A program made the translations under genes and the position numbers. This document shows positions 37,214 through 46,136 of a stretch of DNA of 64,000 nt, one piece after another. Every line of letters starts with the position of its first letter. Positions within the stretch are counted from its first letter, which is position 1. The notes below the pieces were generated by a model. It was not told the origin of the DNA and did not search any database. It was given only the letters and a program-made list of their open reading frames with translations. The stretch comes from Domibacillus antri (lineage in GTDB: Bacteria > Bacillota > Bacilli > Bacillales > Domibacillaceae): assembly GCF_001936625.1 (NCBI RefSeq), contig NZ_MSDU01000006.1, forward strand, positions 36,682-100,681, written 5' to 3'.

Positions 37214-37743
37214 GTAACCACTCCTTTCTTTATAACGGGAATACCATGCTCAACAAGGATGGCCGCATCACTTTCTTTCACAATCTTTTGATGAATAAAT
37301 CCGAGCGTCTTCATATAATCCGCTGTCAATTCCGTCGATGGCGTTTCAAATGACAGTTCATTTGAAACAGCGATCACGGTGCCCGCTCTTTTCGCAAGGT
37401 CGAGTATACCGTCCACAATCCGGCTGCCCGCTTCAAACGCCGGTTTATCTTCCCGAAAATATTCACCCGCTAAAAGTGTCGTCACACAGTCAATAAGCAC
37501 CGTGTCATTCGGGTGGACATTGATATGTGCAATATCAACAGACTGCTCTACCGTTGTCCACGAATGTCCCGAGTTTTCCCGGCGCGCCCGGTGATAAAAA
37601 ATACGTTCATCCATTTCCGCATCCGTTCTGGAACCGCACGCAGCATATACAAGCCGCCCTTCCAAATGAGCAAAACGAGCCGCCAATTGTTCAGCCACGC
37701 CGCTTTTCCCGCTCCGGACACCGCCGGAAATAAAGATTAACAT
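37201..37743 (-). CDS. cobU: Adenosylcobinamide kinase / guanylyltransferase
   Basis: The 180-aa bifunctional enzyme phosphorylates adenosylcobinamide and then attaches GMP. The P-loop GGVRSGKS (residues 7-14) and the VSNE motif near residue 127 are intact. It overlaps cobD by 7 bp and cobQ by 13 bp. A shortened relative lies later in the same operon (34034-34459). Confidence 0.94.
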   Translation of the reverse strand: MLIFISGGVRSGKSGVAEQLAARFAHLEGRLVYAACGSRTDAEMDERIFYHRARRENSGHSWTTVEQSVDIAHINVHPNDTVLIDCVTTLLAGEYFREDKPAFEAGSRIVDGILDLAKRAGTVIAVSNELSFETPSTELTADYMKTLGFIHQKIVKESDAAILVEHGIPVIKKGVVTCVE

Positions 37744-38810
37744 TTATTTCTCCATTCTGTGAGCGCATTCAGCAGCTCGTTATTGTCCTTTTCTTTTTTT
37801 ACCGCTGTCCGCAGCCACATGCCGTCGAGCCCCCGGAAGTTTTCCGTATGGCGAAGGACAATCCCCCGCTCCATTAAGTAATGAAGAAGCGGTTTTTGAT
37901 CGGCAAGTAACGGCTCTTTCATCAAGTAAAAATTAACAGATGACGGCATAACAGCAAAACCGAGCTGCTCCAATTTGTCTTTCATTCTTATTCGTTCGCT
38001 GTCAATCAAGGCTCTCGTTTTCCCGGCATGAACTTCATCTCTGGCAATTGCTTCGGCCGCTTGCAGGGCAATCGCGTTTACATTCCAGTGCGGCTGGTAG
38101 TTTTTTAATTTACTGATAATGCCGGGAGACGAAATAACATAACCGATCCGGAGTCCTGCTACTGCATACATCTTTGTCATCGAATGCATGACGGCAAGGT
38201 GAGGAAATGCGTTGACATATTTCACAAGTGAATTGTCACCGGCGAAGTCATAAAATGCTTCATCGATGACGATCATGGCATTTGAATCGCCCGTCTTTTC
38301 AAGAAGTGACACAATATCTTTTTCCTGAAAAGACTGACCTGTCGGGTTATTCGGTGTGCATAAAAAGACAACGCCGGCATCCTTTGCTTTTTCAGCCAGT
38401 TCATCGAGAGGCAGATGCCAGTTATTTGGTGGAACCGAAACAAATTCGACCGGGCAATGGTAAGCCCGGCAAGCCTCTTCATATTCGGAAAATGCCGGTG
38501 CCACAATGACGGCTTTTTGACCGGCGGCGTATCTTGCGATGAAATGAATGATTTCCGCAGCACCGTTTCCGAGTAAAATCCGGTCATACGGAATATCGAA
38601 TTTTTCACCGATTGCCGCTACGGCTTTTTGGCCGGTCGGGTCCGGATAGTCTTCAATTGTATGTAAAAATCCGGCCCATCTTTCTTTCAGCCAATCAGGC
38701 GGACCGAGCGGATTGGTGTTCACACTGAAATCCAGCACCTTTTCCGGTTCATCAACACCTGACGCTTTATATAAATGGGATGGATTCGCTCCGTGCGATG
38801 GCAAATTCAT
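37737..38810 (-). CDS. cobD: Threonine-phosphate decarboxylase
   Basis: A 357-aa PLP-dependent aminotransferase-fold enzyme that makes (R)-1-aminopropan-2-ol phosphate, the linker between corrin ring and nucleotide loop. The N-terminal SHGANP, the DFSVNTNPLGPP and the CTPNNPTG segments, plus the PLP lysine in SMTKMYAVAGLR, are seen. ATG 38810 follows AGGAG with 9-base spacing; a TTG at 38816 is too close to the site. It resembles histidinol-phosphate aminotransferases, but the operon supports CobD. Confidence 0.9.
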   Translation of the reverse strand: MNLPSHGANPSHLYKASGVDEPEKVLDFSVNTNPLGPPDWLKERWAGFLHTIEDYPDPTGQKAVAAIGEKFDIPYDRILLGNGAAEIIHFIARYAAGQKAVIVAPAFSEYEEACRAYHCPVEFVSVPPNNWHLPLDELAEKAKDAGVVFLCTPNNPTGQSFQEKDIVSLLEKTGDSNAMIVIDEAFYDFAGDNSLVKYVNAFPHLAVMHSMTKMYAVAGLRIGYVISSPGIISKLKNYQPHWNVNAIALQAAEAIARDEVHAGKTRALIDSERIRMKDKLEQLGFAVMPSSVNFYLMKEPLLADQKPLLHYLMERGIVLRHTENFRGLDGMWLRTAVKKEKDNNELLNALTEWRNKC

Positions 38811-39747
38811 AAACAAACACTCCTATCAGGAACAAGAGCACAAATAAATACGTGGCCCGCTCCATTAATCTAGCGGCTTCAAGAATATGGTCTGCCCGCC
38901 GCTCTTTAATAGGATCTCCCATCCGGGCGCGGTCCGACACAATTCCTTTATATGTATTCAATCCGCCGAGTTCAATTTGTAATAAACCGGCAACCGCCGC
39001 TTCACACCAGCCGCTGTTTGGCGATGGATGTTTTTTCGCATCGCGTAAGAGGATTTTCCAGGCATAGCGGCGAATATCCGGCGGTTCTTCCGCTGCAGCA
39101 ATCAGTAAAAGAGCGGTCAGACGGGCGGGAATATAGTTGACGATATCATCCAATTTCGCTGAGGCTTTCCCGAAAAATTCATATTTGTCATTCCGGTAGC
39201 CGACCATGGAATCACACGTATTGACAGCGCGGTACAGAAGGGCAGCCGGCCCCCCGCCGATCATCGCCCAAAAAAGCGGGGCAATCACACCATCAGAAGT
39301 GTTTTCAGCGACTGTTTCAACAGCCCCTCTTGTAATTTCAGCTTCATCCAGGTGGTCTGTATCCCGTCCGACAATCCATGACAGCTTGCGGCGTGCTTCC
39401 GCCATGTCGTCCTCCATAAGCGGATGATAAACGTCCATTCCCGCTTCCTTTAAACTCCGCGGTGCGATAGATGCCCAAATAAAGATAGATTCGATAATGA
39501 CGGCAACAGCAGGATGAACAAGCGATGCGATCTGCAAAACGCCCATTGAAGCGGCTGCTGTGACAACGAGAACGACGATGAGCATAGCGGTTCCTTTTTC
39601 AAAACGGTGTGTGCCTTTGTTCCATTTTCGGTCGAGCAAAGCAATCAATAAGCCAAACCATTTAACCGGGTGCGGCCAATTTCGAGGGTCACCGATGAGC
39701 CGGTCCAGTATAAGCGCCGCACATATCGCGAGCGCATGTGTCATCAT
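38767..39747 (-). CDS. cbiB: Adenosylcobinamide-phosphate synthase
   Basis: The 326-aa membrane protein joins the aminopropanol moiety to cobyric acid. Signature segments are LDRLIGDPRNWPHPVKW near the N-terminus, VETVAENTSDGVIAPLFW in the middle, and SPNSGWCEAAVAGLL. It overlaps the btuD/cbiZ stop by 4 bp and cobD by 44 bp. Two adjacent ATG codons (39747, 39744) are possible starts. Confidence 0.94.
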   Translation of the reverse strand: MMTHALAICAALILDRLIGDPRNWPHPVKWFGLLIALLDRKWNKGTHRFEKGTAMLIVVLVVTAAASMGVLQIASLVHPAVAVIIESIFIWASIAPRSLKEAGMDVYHPLMEDDMAEARRKLSWIVGRDTDHLDEAEITRGAVETVAENTSDGVIAPLFWAMIGGGPAALLYRAVNTCDSMVGYRNDKYEFFGKASAKLDDIVNYIPARLTALLLIAAAEEPPDIRRYAWKILLRDAKKHPSPNSGWCEAAVAGLLQIELGGLNTYKGIVSDRARMGDPIKERRADHILEAARLMERATYLFVLLFLIGVFVYEFAIARSESIPFI

Positions 39748-41213
39748 GACATGGCCTTTCTGCGGGCTGTTTTCTTTAATGATTCAGCCACGCTTTCATA
39801 GACAGCCCGGCCGATGGCGATGCCAAGCGGTGTGATGGAGCCGGCGAATTGTTGATAGGCGCCTCTTTGCGTGGCGGCGATTAAAATGCTGTCCGTGGAT
39901 GTGCCGGTGGCGATCGTACCTGTTTGCAGATCGGTCACACCAGCGTCAGCAAGTGCTTTCACTTTTGCTTCGGTTGCGGTCATTAACCCTTGGACAAAGG
40001 CTTCTTCCGAGAGCTTCCCGTTCGCAAATACCCAAATGTTAATGGTTCCGGGTTTATGAAGCTCTTTCCAGCTCACACGCGGACGTGTCACATCTACCGC
40101 GTTCCCGACACCTGCTGTCGCGACCGCAAAAACGGAAACATCATCCTGCACTTCCCGTCTGAATGCGGCGTCTTCCATTTTTACTGCCGTCATCATACCG
40201 ACCGTTTCGTTTAAATCAAAGCCGCGTTCGCGAAAATAATGGGCTGCTTCTTCTTCAAAATTGTCCATGTTGTAATTTTTATCAACGTGCCGGTTCACAA
40301 ACGCACTGCGCCAGCCCCACCCTGCCCCGATCACACCGGATGACAAGGTCTTCAGCTGAACTGGAGGCCGGATGGCGAGATAGTCACCGTGCCATTCAAT
40401 CATCTCTTCACCAACTTCAACAGATGTTTCTATAGATGAAGCCGGAAGCAGACTCATCTGCGGTTTTGGCACTTCCGGATGCGGCTGTTTCTGCACGTCT
40501 GTTTTATATACGTCTCGAATATGCTCTTCTTTCATAATGTCCCCCGACGTGCCGATTGTGTGCACGGCTCCTTTTTCCATTAATAAAAGCCGGTCGCAAT
40601 ACAATGAAGCAAGGTTTAAGTCATGAAAAATAGATATCACCGTCAGATCATCCGCTGTCATTTGCTTTAACAAATCAAGGAAATCTTTTTGAAACGACAA
40701 ATCGAGATGGTTCGTCGGTTCGTCGAGAAGTAAAATTTCCGGTTCCTGGGCGAGTGCCTGGGCGAGAAACACACGCTGCTGTTCGCCGCCTGATAAAGCG
40801 GACAGCGGTTTATCCGCGAACGTTTCAGTTCCTGTTTTTTTCATTGCATCTCGTACCGCTTCCTCGTCATACTCAGACCACGATTTGAAAAAGCCGGTTT
40901 GATGTGCATAGCGGCCAAGTGAAACCGTTTCTTTCACACTGTACGCAAACTGGCTCGATGTCATCTGCGGAAGCACCGCCACGACTCGGGCCAGTTCTTT
41001 CGGTGAATACGCTTGAATCGGCTTATTTTTCACCAGAATGGCCCCTGATGCCGGCATATTTAATCCACTAAGCATATTCATGAGCGTTGTTTTTCCGCTT
41101 CCGTTCGGGCCGAGAATCCCAAAGAGTTCCCCTTTTTGAACAGAAAAGGATACGCCGCGGATAATAAGCCCGCTTCCGTATCCTCCTGAAAGCTGTTCTA
41201 CTTCAATCATCAC
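39744..41213 (-). CDS. btuD: Cobalamin ABC transporter ATPase fused to CbiZ amidohydrolase
   Basis: A 489-aa fusion. Residues 1-250 are an ABC ATPase with Walker A GPNGSGKTT, signature LSGGEQQRV and Walker B LLLDEPTNHLD. Residues about 265-489 are a CbiZ domain (SSGVIGAGWGW, ATAGVGNAVD, GTSTDSILIAAT) that cleaves adenosylcobinamide amide links to recover cobyric acid. The fusion ties corrinoid uptake directly to remodelling; B. subtilis YvrA is, to my knowledge, a comparable fusion. It overlaps btuC and cbiB by 4 bp each. Confidence 0.93.
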   Translation of the reverse strand: MMIEVEQLSGGYGSGLIIRGVSFSVQKGELFGILGPNGSGKTTLMNMLSGLNMPASGAILVKNKPIQAYSPKELARVVAVLPQMTSSQFAYSVKETVSLGRYAHQTGFFKSWSEYDEEAVRDAMKKTGTETFADKPLSALSGGEQQRVFLAQALAQEPEILLLDEPTNHLDLSFQKDFLDLLKQMTADDLTVISIFHDLNLASLYCDRLLLMEKGAVHTIGTSGDIMKEEHIRDVYKTDVQKQPHPEVPKPQMSLLPASSIETSVEVGEEMIEWHGDYLAIRPPVQLKTLSSGVIGAGWGWRSAFVNRHVDKNYNMDNFEEEAAHYFRERGFDLNETVGMMTAVKMEDAAFRREVQDDVSVFAVATAGVGNAVDVTRPRVSWKELHKPGTINIWVFANGKLSEEAFVQGLMTATEAKVKALADAGVTDLQTGTIATGTSTDSILIAATQRGAYQQFAGSITPLGIAIGRAVYESVAESLKKTARRKAMS

Positions 41214-42268
41214 GCAACGCCCCCTTTTCGCTTTTTATTAATCAAAATGGCCGCAAACACCGGCGCACCGATCAATGAAGTGATGACGCCAATCGGCAGC
41301 TCCGTCGGTGAAATCACCGTCCGCGCTGCAAGATCGGCTATTATTAAAAACCCGGCGCCTGACATCATCGATAACGGCAATAAGTGACGGTGGTCCGGTC
41401 CGATGAGAAGGCGGACGAAATGCGGAATGACCAGCCCGACAAACCCGATCGTACCGGATACGGCAACGGCTGCCCCTGTTAATACAGACCCCGCAATCAA
41501 TACCATCATTTTTTTCCGCTGTACATTTACGCCGAGGTGACGTGCTTTTTCTTCACCGAACGACATCGCGTTCAGCTCGGGAGCCATATACATTAATAAA
41601 AGCGCACCGACGATAAAAAACGGGGCGATTAATTGAATGTACGGCCAGCCCCGCATTGAAACACTGCCAAGCAGCCAGCTGATTATTTGGCGCAGCTCTT
41701 CACCGGTGAGCGCAATCATTAATGAAATGACCGAACCAAGGAATGAGCTGAAAATAATCCCAGTTAAAATAATCGTTTCCACTTTCATCGACCGCTCAAT
41801 TGTCTGCGCAAACAGCAAGACAAAAAATATTGTCATAATGGCCGTGGAAATGCTGATTACAGGCAATGTAAATCCACCTAAAAAAGGAATGGAAATATTA
41901 AAAAACAGCACCATGACAGCACCGGCGGAAGCACCCGATGACACACCAAGCGTATACGGGTCCGCCAGCGGATTACGGAGCAGTCCTTGAAAGGCTGCTC
42001 CTGCAATCGCCAGTGACGCACCGATCAAACCAGCCAGTACAACACGCGGAAACCGGATTTTCCAGACGATATTATCAAGTGACGGGTCAACATCACCGAG
42101 TTCCGTTCCAAACAAATGGTGCGCTAAAATAACCGCGATATCACGAAACGGTACATGGATCGTACCAACCGCTGTTCCGATAAAAACAGCTGACATCAAA
42201 AACAGAACAGCTAATAAATAGGCAGGCTGTTTATTGAGCAAAAACGTCCGGGTAGACCGCTTCCGCAA
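41210..42268 (-). CDS. btuC: Cobalamin ABC transporter permease
   Basis: A 352-aa FecCD-type permease with about ten membrane helices. Family segments LADPYTLGVSSGASAGA and the GTIGFVGLVIPHFVRLL coupling helix are seen. It starts at TTG 42268, chosen because AGAAGGAG lies 9 bases before it; this puts the start 38 bp inside btuF. It forms the transmembrane channel with BtuD and receives corrinoid from BtuF. Confidence 0.93.
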   Translation of the reverse strand: MRKRSTRTFLLNKQPAYLLAVLFLMSAVFIGTAVGTIHVPFRDIAVILAHHLFGTELGDVDPSLDNIVWKIRFPRVVLAGLIGASLAIAGAAFQGLLRNPLADPYTLGVSSGASAGAVMVLFFNISIPFLGGFTLPVISISTAIMTIFFVLLFAQTIERSMKVETIILTGIIFSSFLGSVISLMIALTGEELRQIISWLLGSVSMRGWPYIQLIAPFFIVGALLLMYMAPELNAMSFGEEKARHLGVNVQRKKMMVLIAGSVLTGAAVAVSGTIGFVGLVIPHFVRLLIGPDHRHLLPLSMMSGAGFLIIADLAARTVISPTELPIGVITSLIGAPVFAAILINKKRKGGVA

Positions 42269-43184
42269 TGGATTCAGCTCCTTCTACAATACGGGGACCT
42301 GTACGGCTCGTTATATCAGCATTGACTTCAAATACTTCTTTATTCTTAATAGCGTTCACATTTTCCCAGCCTTCACGCGCAAGGACACCTTCAATTGGAT
42401 TATCGACATAAAAACCGTAGTTGATCAAAATGGTATCAGGGTTTGCCTGAATCACCGCTTCTTCTGTCACCTGCGGCCATCCTTCTTGATCGCCCATCGT
42501 ATTTTCAACGTTGATCAGTTCGAAGATTTCATTCAAAAATGTGCCATTTCCCGCTGTGTAGAGGGTTGGGTCCACTTCAAAGAAAACACTTTTCACATTC
42601 TCCTCTTGAATGGCAGATGCTTTTTCTTTAAGCTCGGCTAATCCGGCTTTTATTTCATCAATTTCTTTTTCCGCATTTTCCTGTGTGCCTGTAGCTTTAC
42701 CGATCAATTCAATTGATTCATACATCTCATCGATGCTTTGCGCGTTGTTGACAACCAAAACATCAATGTCCGCATCACGCAGCTGCTGTAGACCTGCTTC
42801 TGCTCCTTCAGCGCTTGACGCATGTGCCAGCACAAGATCCGGGTTAAGACTGATAATTTTTTCGACGTTAAACTCCATGCCGCCGACTTTTTCTTTTTCT
42901 TTCACTTCTGCAGGATACGTATCGTTATCGGATACGCCGACAATTTCATTGCCGAGCCCGAGTTCAAACGCGATTTCGGTATTGCTTGGAATAAGTGAAA
43001 CAATCCGTTCAGGCGCCGCTTCAATTTCCACTTCTTTATCATCTGCACCTGTTACGGTTACAGGAAATGCGGCCGTTTCTTCTGTTGCCGTTTCCGTATT
43101 TTCTTTTGGCGCGTCTGCTTCCTCCGCTCCGCAGCCTGCTAAAATGGCCATTGTCAGTCCTAAAGCCAGCCATGATTTCTTCAT
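42231..43184 (-). CDS. btuF: Cobalamin-binding lipoprotein of the ABC transporter
   Basis: The 317-aa substrate-binding protein has a lipobox LAGC (about residue 18) and an acidic low-complexity linker (about 20-40), followed by a Peripla_BP_2 fold (PERIVSLIPSNTEIAFELGL). It captures corrinoids outside the membrane. ATG 43184 follows AGAAGGAGG and is the first gene after the cobalamin riboswitch. Neighbouring cob genes support the corrinoid substrate over iron-siderophore. Confidence 0.94.
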   Translation of the reverse strand: MKKSWLALGLTMAILAGCGAEEADAPKENTETATEETAAFPVTVTGADDKEVEIEAAPERIVSLIPSNTEIAFELGLGNEIVGVSDNDTYPAEVKEKEKVGGMEFNVEKIISLNPDLVLAHASSAEGAEAGLQQLRDADIDVLVVNNAQSIDEMYESIELIGKATGTQENAEKEIDEIKAGLAELKEKASAIQEENVKSVFFEVDPTLYTAGNGTFLNEIFELINVENTMGDQEGWPQVTEEAVIQANPDTILINYGFYVDNPIEGVLAREGWENVNAIKNKEVFEVNADITSRTGPRIVEGAESIAEAVYPDVFAQ

Positions 43185-43210
43185 TTGTATTTCCTCCTTC
43201 TGTTTCGGAA

Positions 43211-43243
43211 AAATAAAAAAACACCTCTACTCGGGTAGAGGCG
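43211..43243 (-). terminator. Terminator of the cobalamin riboswitch
   Basis: On the minus strand GCCTCTAC/GTAGAGGT with loop CCGA is followed by seven T, just before btuF. It is the likely off-state expression platform. Confidence 0.88.
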
Positions 43244-43249
43244 CGTGAA

Positions 43250-43475
43250 AGACAGTCTGATCCGTCTGCCACACCACCTATCCGCGCAGGTTGTACGGTG
43301 CTTCGATCCGGGCAGGTCTCCTGGCTCATGTTCTTCACAACAGGCGCCTTCCCATGCATTTGCACAGTGGCAGCGTGCCTGCTGCTCCCATTTACAGTGG
43401 CGGGACCGCGCTGGATTTTCACCAGCTTCCCTTTTAAGAAACCGCTGCTTGCGGCTTCACCCGGACTCATTCTTA
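43250..43475 (-). ncRNA. Cobalamin (AdoCbl) riboswitch
   Basis: Minus-strand leader with conserved elements in order: GGGAAGCTGGTGAAAATCC, GGTCCCGCCACTGTAAATG, an AAGGCGCCT segment, and the B12-box-like GAGCCAGGAGACCTGCC. A terminator follows before btuF. By family knowledge, B12 binding reduces expression of the uptake and synthesis operon. A TATAAT (43503-43498) lies just upstream as a likely -10 box. Confidence 0.93.
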
Positions 43476-43618
43476 TGTATGTTTTCCGTCACGTTTCATT
43501 ATACATGAAAAGAACGAGCAAAGGACTATTTTCGGAAAATTCAGTTTTACAATGGAAGAAAATCAATTGTTTATTATATACTGGAAGTGGAACATACTAT
43601 AGTAAGGAGGCGGTTATA

Positions 43619-43795
43619 GTGGGTCCATTAACGGTTCTTATTCTTTTTGTTATTATTGTTGTTGTCGGCTTCTTTCTCGTCTATTTTCTTCGCGGTTCAT
43701 TAGATTCAAGTGAATCACACCGCATCGATCAATTCCCGGATGGTCACGACAGCTTTTTAAACAACCATGACGCGTCACATGATAAAAAATTATAA
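43619..43795 (+). CDS. Small single-pass membrane protein
   Basis: A 58-aa protein starting at GTG 43619 behind AAGGAGG with 8-base spacing. Residues about 4-27 are one hydrophobic helix (TVLILFVIIVVVGFFLVYFL), followed by a polar, His- and Asp-rich tail (FPDGHDSFLNNHDASHDKK). The family is unknown to me. It is divergent from the cobalamin operon and ends at a strong terminator. Confidence 0.7.
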   Translation: MGPLTVLILFVIIVVVGFFLVYFLRGSLDSSESHRIDQFPDGHDSFLNNHDASHDKKL

Positions 43796-43798
43796 TAC

Positions 43799-43829
43799 AA
43801 AAAGCACGCGGCGCCGCGTGCTTTTTACT
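43799..43829. terminator. Bidirectional terminator
   Basis: Near-perfect palindrome AAAAGCACGCGG/CCGCGTGCTTTT between two convergent genes, T-rich on both sides. Confidence 0.88.
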
Positions 43830-44304
43830 ATATTATTTTCTTTTCTGAAATCACAACGCCGTCTTCATCGGCATAAACATAGTGGCCGGGTATAAACTCC
43901 GCTTCGCCGAATGTTACCGGGATATTTGTTTCGCCCTCGCCTTTTTTAATGCTTTTAAATGGATTGCTGCCAAGCGCCAGCACGCCAATGTTTTGCGTAC
44001 CGAGTTCTGCTGTATCCCGCACACAGCCATTCACAATGATGCCGGCCAGCTTACGCTTTTCCGCAATTGCTCCCAGCAGATCCCCGACGAGTGCACAGTT
44101 TTTCGATCCGCCGCCATCAACGACAAGGACATGCCCTTCCGGAATCGTTTGAAGTGATTCCTTGACTAATACATTGTCCTCGAACACTTTCACCGTTGAA
44201 ATCGGCCCTGAAAATTGTTTCTTTCCCCCATAAGATTTCAATTCCAGCCGGCATAACGTCAATTCACTTGCGTGATCATCACATAAATCCGCTGTTTTTA
44301 CCAT
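43828..44304 (-). CDS. RraA-family protein
   Basis: A 158-aa protein of the RraA/4-hydroxy-4-methyl-2-oxoglutarate aldolase family. The hallmark [20 protein letters not shown] with Arg-Asp in CVRDTAEL is intact, as is the [17 protein letters not shown] loop. In E. coli RraA inhibits RNase E; homologues outside that context are often divalent-metal aldolases, so the function here is open. ATG 44304 follows a G-rich Shine-Dalgarno with eight consecutive G. Confidence 0.88.
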   Translation of the reverse strand: MVKTADLCDDHASELTLCRLELKSYGGKKQFSGPISTVKVFEDNVLVKESLQTIPEGHVLVVDGGGSKNCALVGDLLGAIAEKRKLAGIIVNGCVRDTAELGTQNIGVLALGSNPFKSIKKGEGETNIPVTFGEAEFIPGHYVYADEDGVVISEKKII

Positions 44305-44360
44305 TAAACACCCCCCCCTTTCGGTTATTACTTCGACAAACAAAAGCAAATTCCTGTCAG

Positions 44361-44386
44361 GTTTTCAAAATCGCAGACAAGGGAAA
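44361..44386 (+). promoter_or_regulatory. Candidate SigB promoter for the YflT-like gene
   Basis: GTTTTC (44361-44366) and GGGAAA (44381-44386) are separated by 14 bp, fitting the general-stress consensus GTTTNN-N12-14-GGGWAW. The downstream gene is a stress-protein homologue, which supports the call. Confidence 0.6.
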
Positions 44387-44420
44387 AGAACAAAAAACGA
44401 GTTTTGCAGGGGGAAATTAA

Positions 44421-44753
44421 ATGAAATTTGTCATTGGTTTATTTGAGAGTGAGATTGATGTCATTCGAAAAATAGAAGATTTGAAAGCAGCGGGTTACGA
44501 TCCAAAGCTTATGACCGCGCTGACAAAAGATGCGGATGTATATTTAACCATTCAAAACCGGACGGAAGCAAGCGTTGAAACAACAGGTCCATCGATAAAA
44601 GAAAAAGTAAAATCGATGTTTTCCCGCGAAAAGCCAGTGAAAGATACCTTAATGGACTTTGGGTTAAGTGAAGCAGATGCCGAAAAATATCATGAAGCAC
44701 TCGCAAAAGAAAAAGTGCTGCTCGTCATAGACGAACAGCCTCCCGGTACTTGA
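44421..44753 (+). CDS. YflT-like general stress protein
   Basis: A 110-aa protein with the YflT (GSP17M-type) N-terminal domain: a beta-alpha unit with IGLFESEIDVIRKIEDLKAAGYD, then a variable charged middle, and a C-terminal [24 protein letters not shown] segment. It is cytoplasmic; the molecular role is unknown, but B. subtilis relatives belong to the SigB regulon. ATG 44421 follows GGGGG. Its 3' end overlaps convergent pabC by 29 bp. Confidence 0.82.
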   Translation: MKFVIGLFESEIDVIRKIEDLKAAGYDPKLMTALTKDADVYLTIQNRTEASVETTGPSIKEKVKSMFSREKPVKDTLMDFGLSEADAEKYHEALAKEKVLLVIDEQPPGT

Positions 44754-45561
44754 TAAATAACTCATTCACTGCCGCTCCCGCTGTGCCTGGCAGCGGCGTG
44801 TTGCCAAGTGCGGACAGCGGCACGATTTCTTGTATGGAGTTCGTGACAAATACTTCGTCCGCCGATTCCACTTCTTCCGGCACATACAATCCTTCTTCGA
44901 CGTCCATACTTAATGTGCGAACAAGTTTCATCACAAACTGGCGTGTCACACCATCTAAAATGCCCGTTTCCAGCGCCGGCGTATACAGCGTGTTGTTTTT
45001 CGTCCAAAAAATGTTGGACACGACTCCTTCTGCTACATATCCCGATTCTGTCAAAAACAATCCTTCCATTCCAACATCATCGCCCGTTTCACGTTTGCCA
45101 AACACATTGTTTAAATAATGATGTGATTTTAAGCGGGTGCTCCCTTCCGGACTGTTGCGCCGTGTATGAAGCCATATCCCTCGTTTTGTCGTAAGTGGCC
45201 CGGCCGGACCCAGCCCTTTTTGAAACGCAATGATGTTCGGTTTTGTATAGGGCTTTGTCTGCAGGCCGATTTCTCCTTCTCCTGCCGATACATTCAGACG
45301 AATGTACGCATTTTCCCATCCATTTGCTTCTTGTAAAAGAGCGATGATCCGCTCCGCTTCTTCGCGTGTCAATTCAAACGCAATGTTCAGTTCACGAAGA
45401 CTGTTATTCAAACGGCTTACATGTTCATCGAGCAAAAATGGCTTACCGTCATACGTACGGAATGTTTCAAACACACCGATTCCGTATAAAAATCCATGAT
45501 CAAATGGGGAAATGCAGACCTCTTCATTGCGGATGACGGCGCCGTTTACGTATGTGTACAT
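44725..45561 (-). CDS. pabC: Aminodeoxychorismate lyase
   Basis: A 278-aa PLP enzyme of fold type IV that converts aminodeoxychorismate to p-aminobenzoate. Conserved features: [13 protein letters not shown], the PLP Lys in [15 protein letters not shown], and [14 protein letters not shown] 45561 follows TGGAGG and overlaps pabA by 16 bp. A branched-chain aminotransferase-like role is the alternative, but pabA/pabB context argues for PabC. Confidence 0.92.
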   Translation of the reverse strand: MYTYVNGAVIRNEEVCISPFDHGFLYGIGVFETFRTYDGKPFLLDEHVSRLNNSLRELNIAFELTREEAERIIALLQEANGWENAYIRLNVSAGEGEIGLQTKPYTKPNIIAFQKGLGPAGPLTTKRGIWLHTRRNSPEGSTRLKSHHYLNNVFGKRETGDDVGMEGLFLTESGYVAEGVVSNIFWTKNNTLYTPALETGILDGVTRQFVMKLVRTLSMDVEEGLYVPEEVESADEVFVTNSIQEIVPLSALGNTPLPGTAGAAVNELFIKYREAVRL

Positions 45562-46136
45562 GGCTTGCCTCCATAAGTGGAAATAAAGTTTTGCAGCATT
45601 TCTTTTCCACATTCGGTCATGATGGATTCCGGATGAAACTGGACAGATTCTATCGCGAGTTCTTTGTGACGAATCGCCATAATTTCTCCTTCTTCCGTCC
45701 ATGCTGACACTTCAAAACAGTCCGGCAGTGTTTCTTTTTTAACAATAAGAGAATGGTAGCGCGTCGCCCGGAATGGGTTCGGAACCTCTTTAAAAATGGT
45801 TTTTCCGTCATGAAAAACCGGTGACGTTTTGCCGTGCATCAGCCGTTCAGCACGGATCACATCGCCGCCAAACGCCTGTGCAATCGACTGCTGGCCGAGA
45901 CATACACCAAATAACGGAATTTTCCCGGCAAAGGCAGTGACAGCTTCTAAGCTGATTCCTGCTTCATCCGGTGTACACGGACCGGGTGAAATCATCACAA
46001 AACCCGGTTCCATGGCCGCAATCTCATCGACCGTCACCTCATCGTTTCGGCGCACAACAAGCTCATGCCCAAGTTCACCGAGATATTGCACGAGGTTATA
46101 TGTGAATGAATCATAGTTATCGATCATGAAAATCAT
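45546..46136 (-). CDS. pabA: Aminodeoxychorismate/anthranilate synthase glutamine amidotransferase
   Basis: A 196-aa class I glutaminase with the nucleophile Cys in GVCLGQQS, the oxyanion MISPGPCTP and the His-Glu pair in VQFHPES. It supplies ammonia to PabB; in B. subtilis the same subunit also serves anthranilate synthase. It overlaps pabB by 4 bp (ATGA) and pabC by 16 bp. Confidence 0.94.
   Translation of the reverse strand: MIFMIDNYDSFTYNLVQYLGELGHELVVRRNDEVTVDEIAAMEPGFVMISPGPCTPDEAGISLEAVTAFAGKIPLFGVCLGQQSIAQAFGGDVIRAERLMHGKTSPVFHDGKTIFKEVPNPFRATRYHSLIVKKETLPDCFEVSAWTEEGEIMAIRHKELAIESVQFHPESIMTECGKEMLQNFISTYGGKPCTHT

Noticed and set aside
42610..43248. 212-codon plus-strand open frame opposite btuF
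   Set aside because: It is antisense to btuF and low-complexity (Ser/Ala rich) because it mirrors Glu/Ala codons of the real gene.
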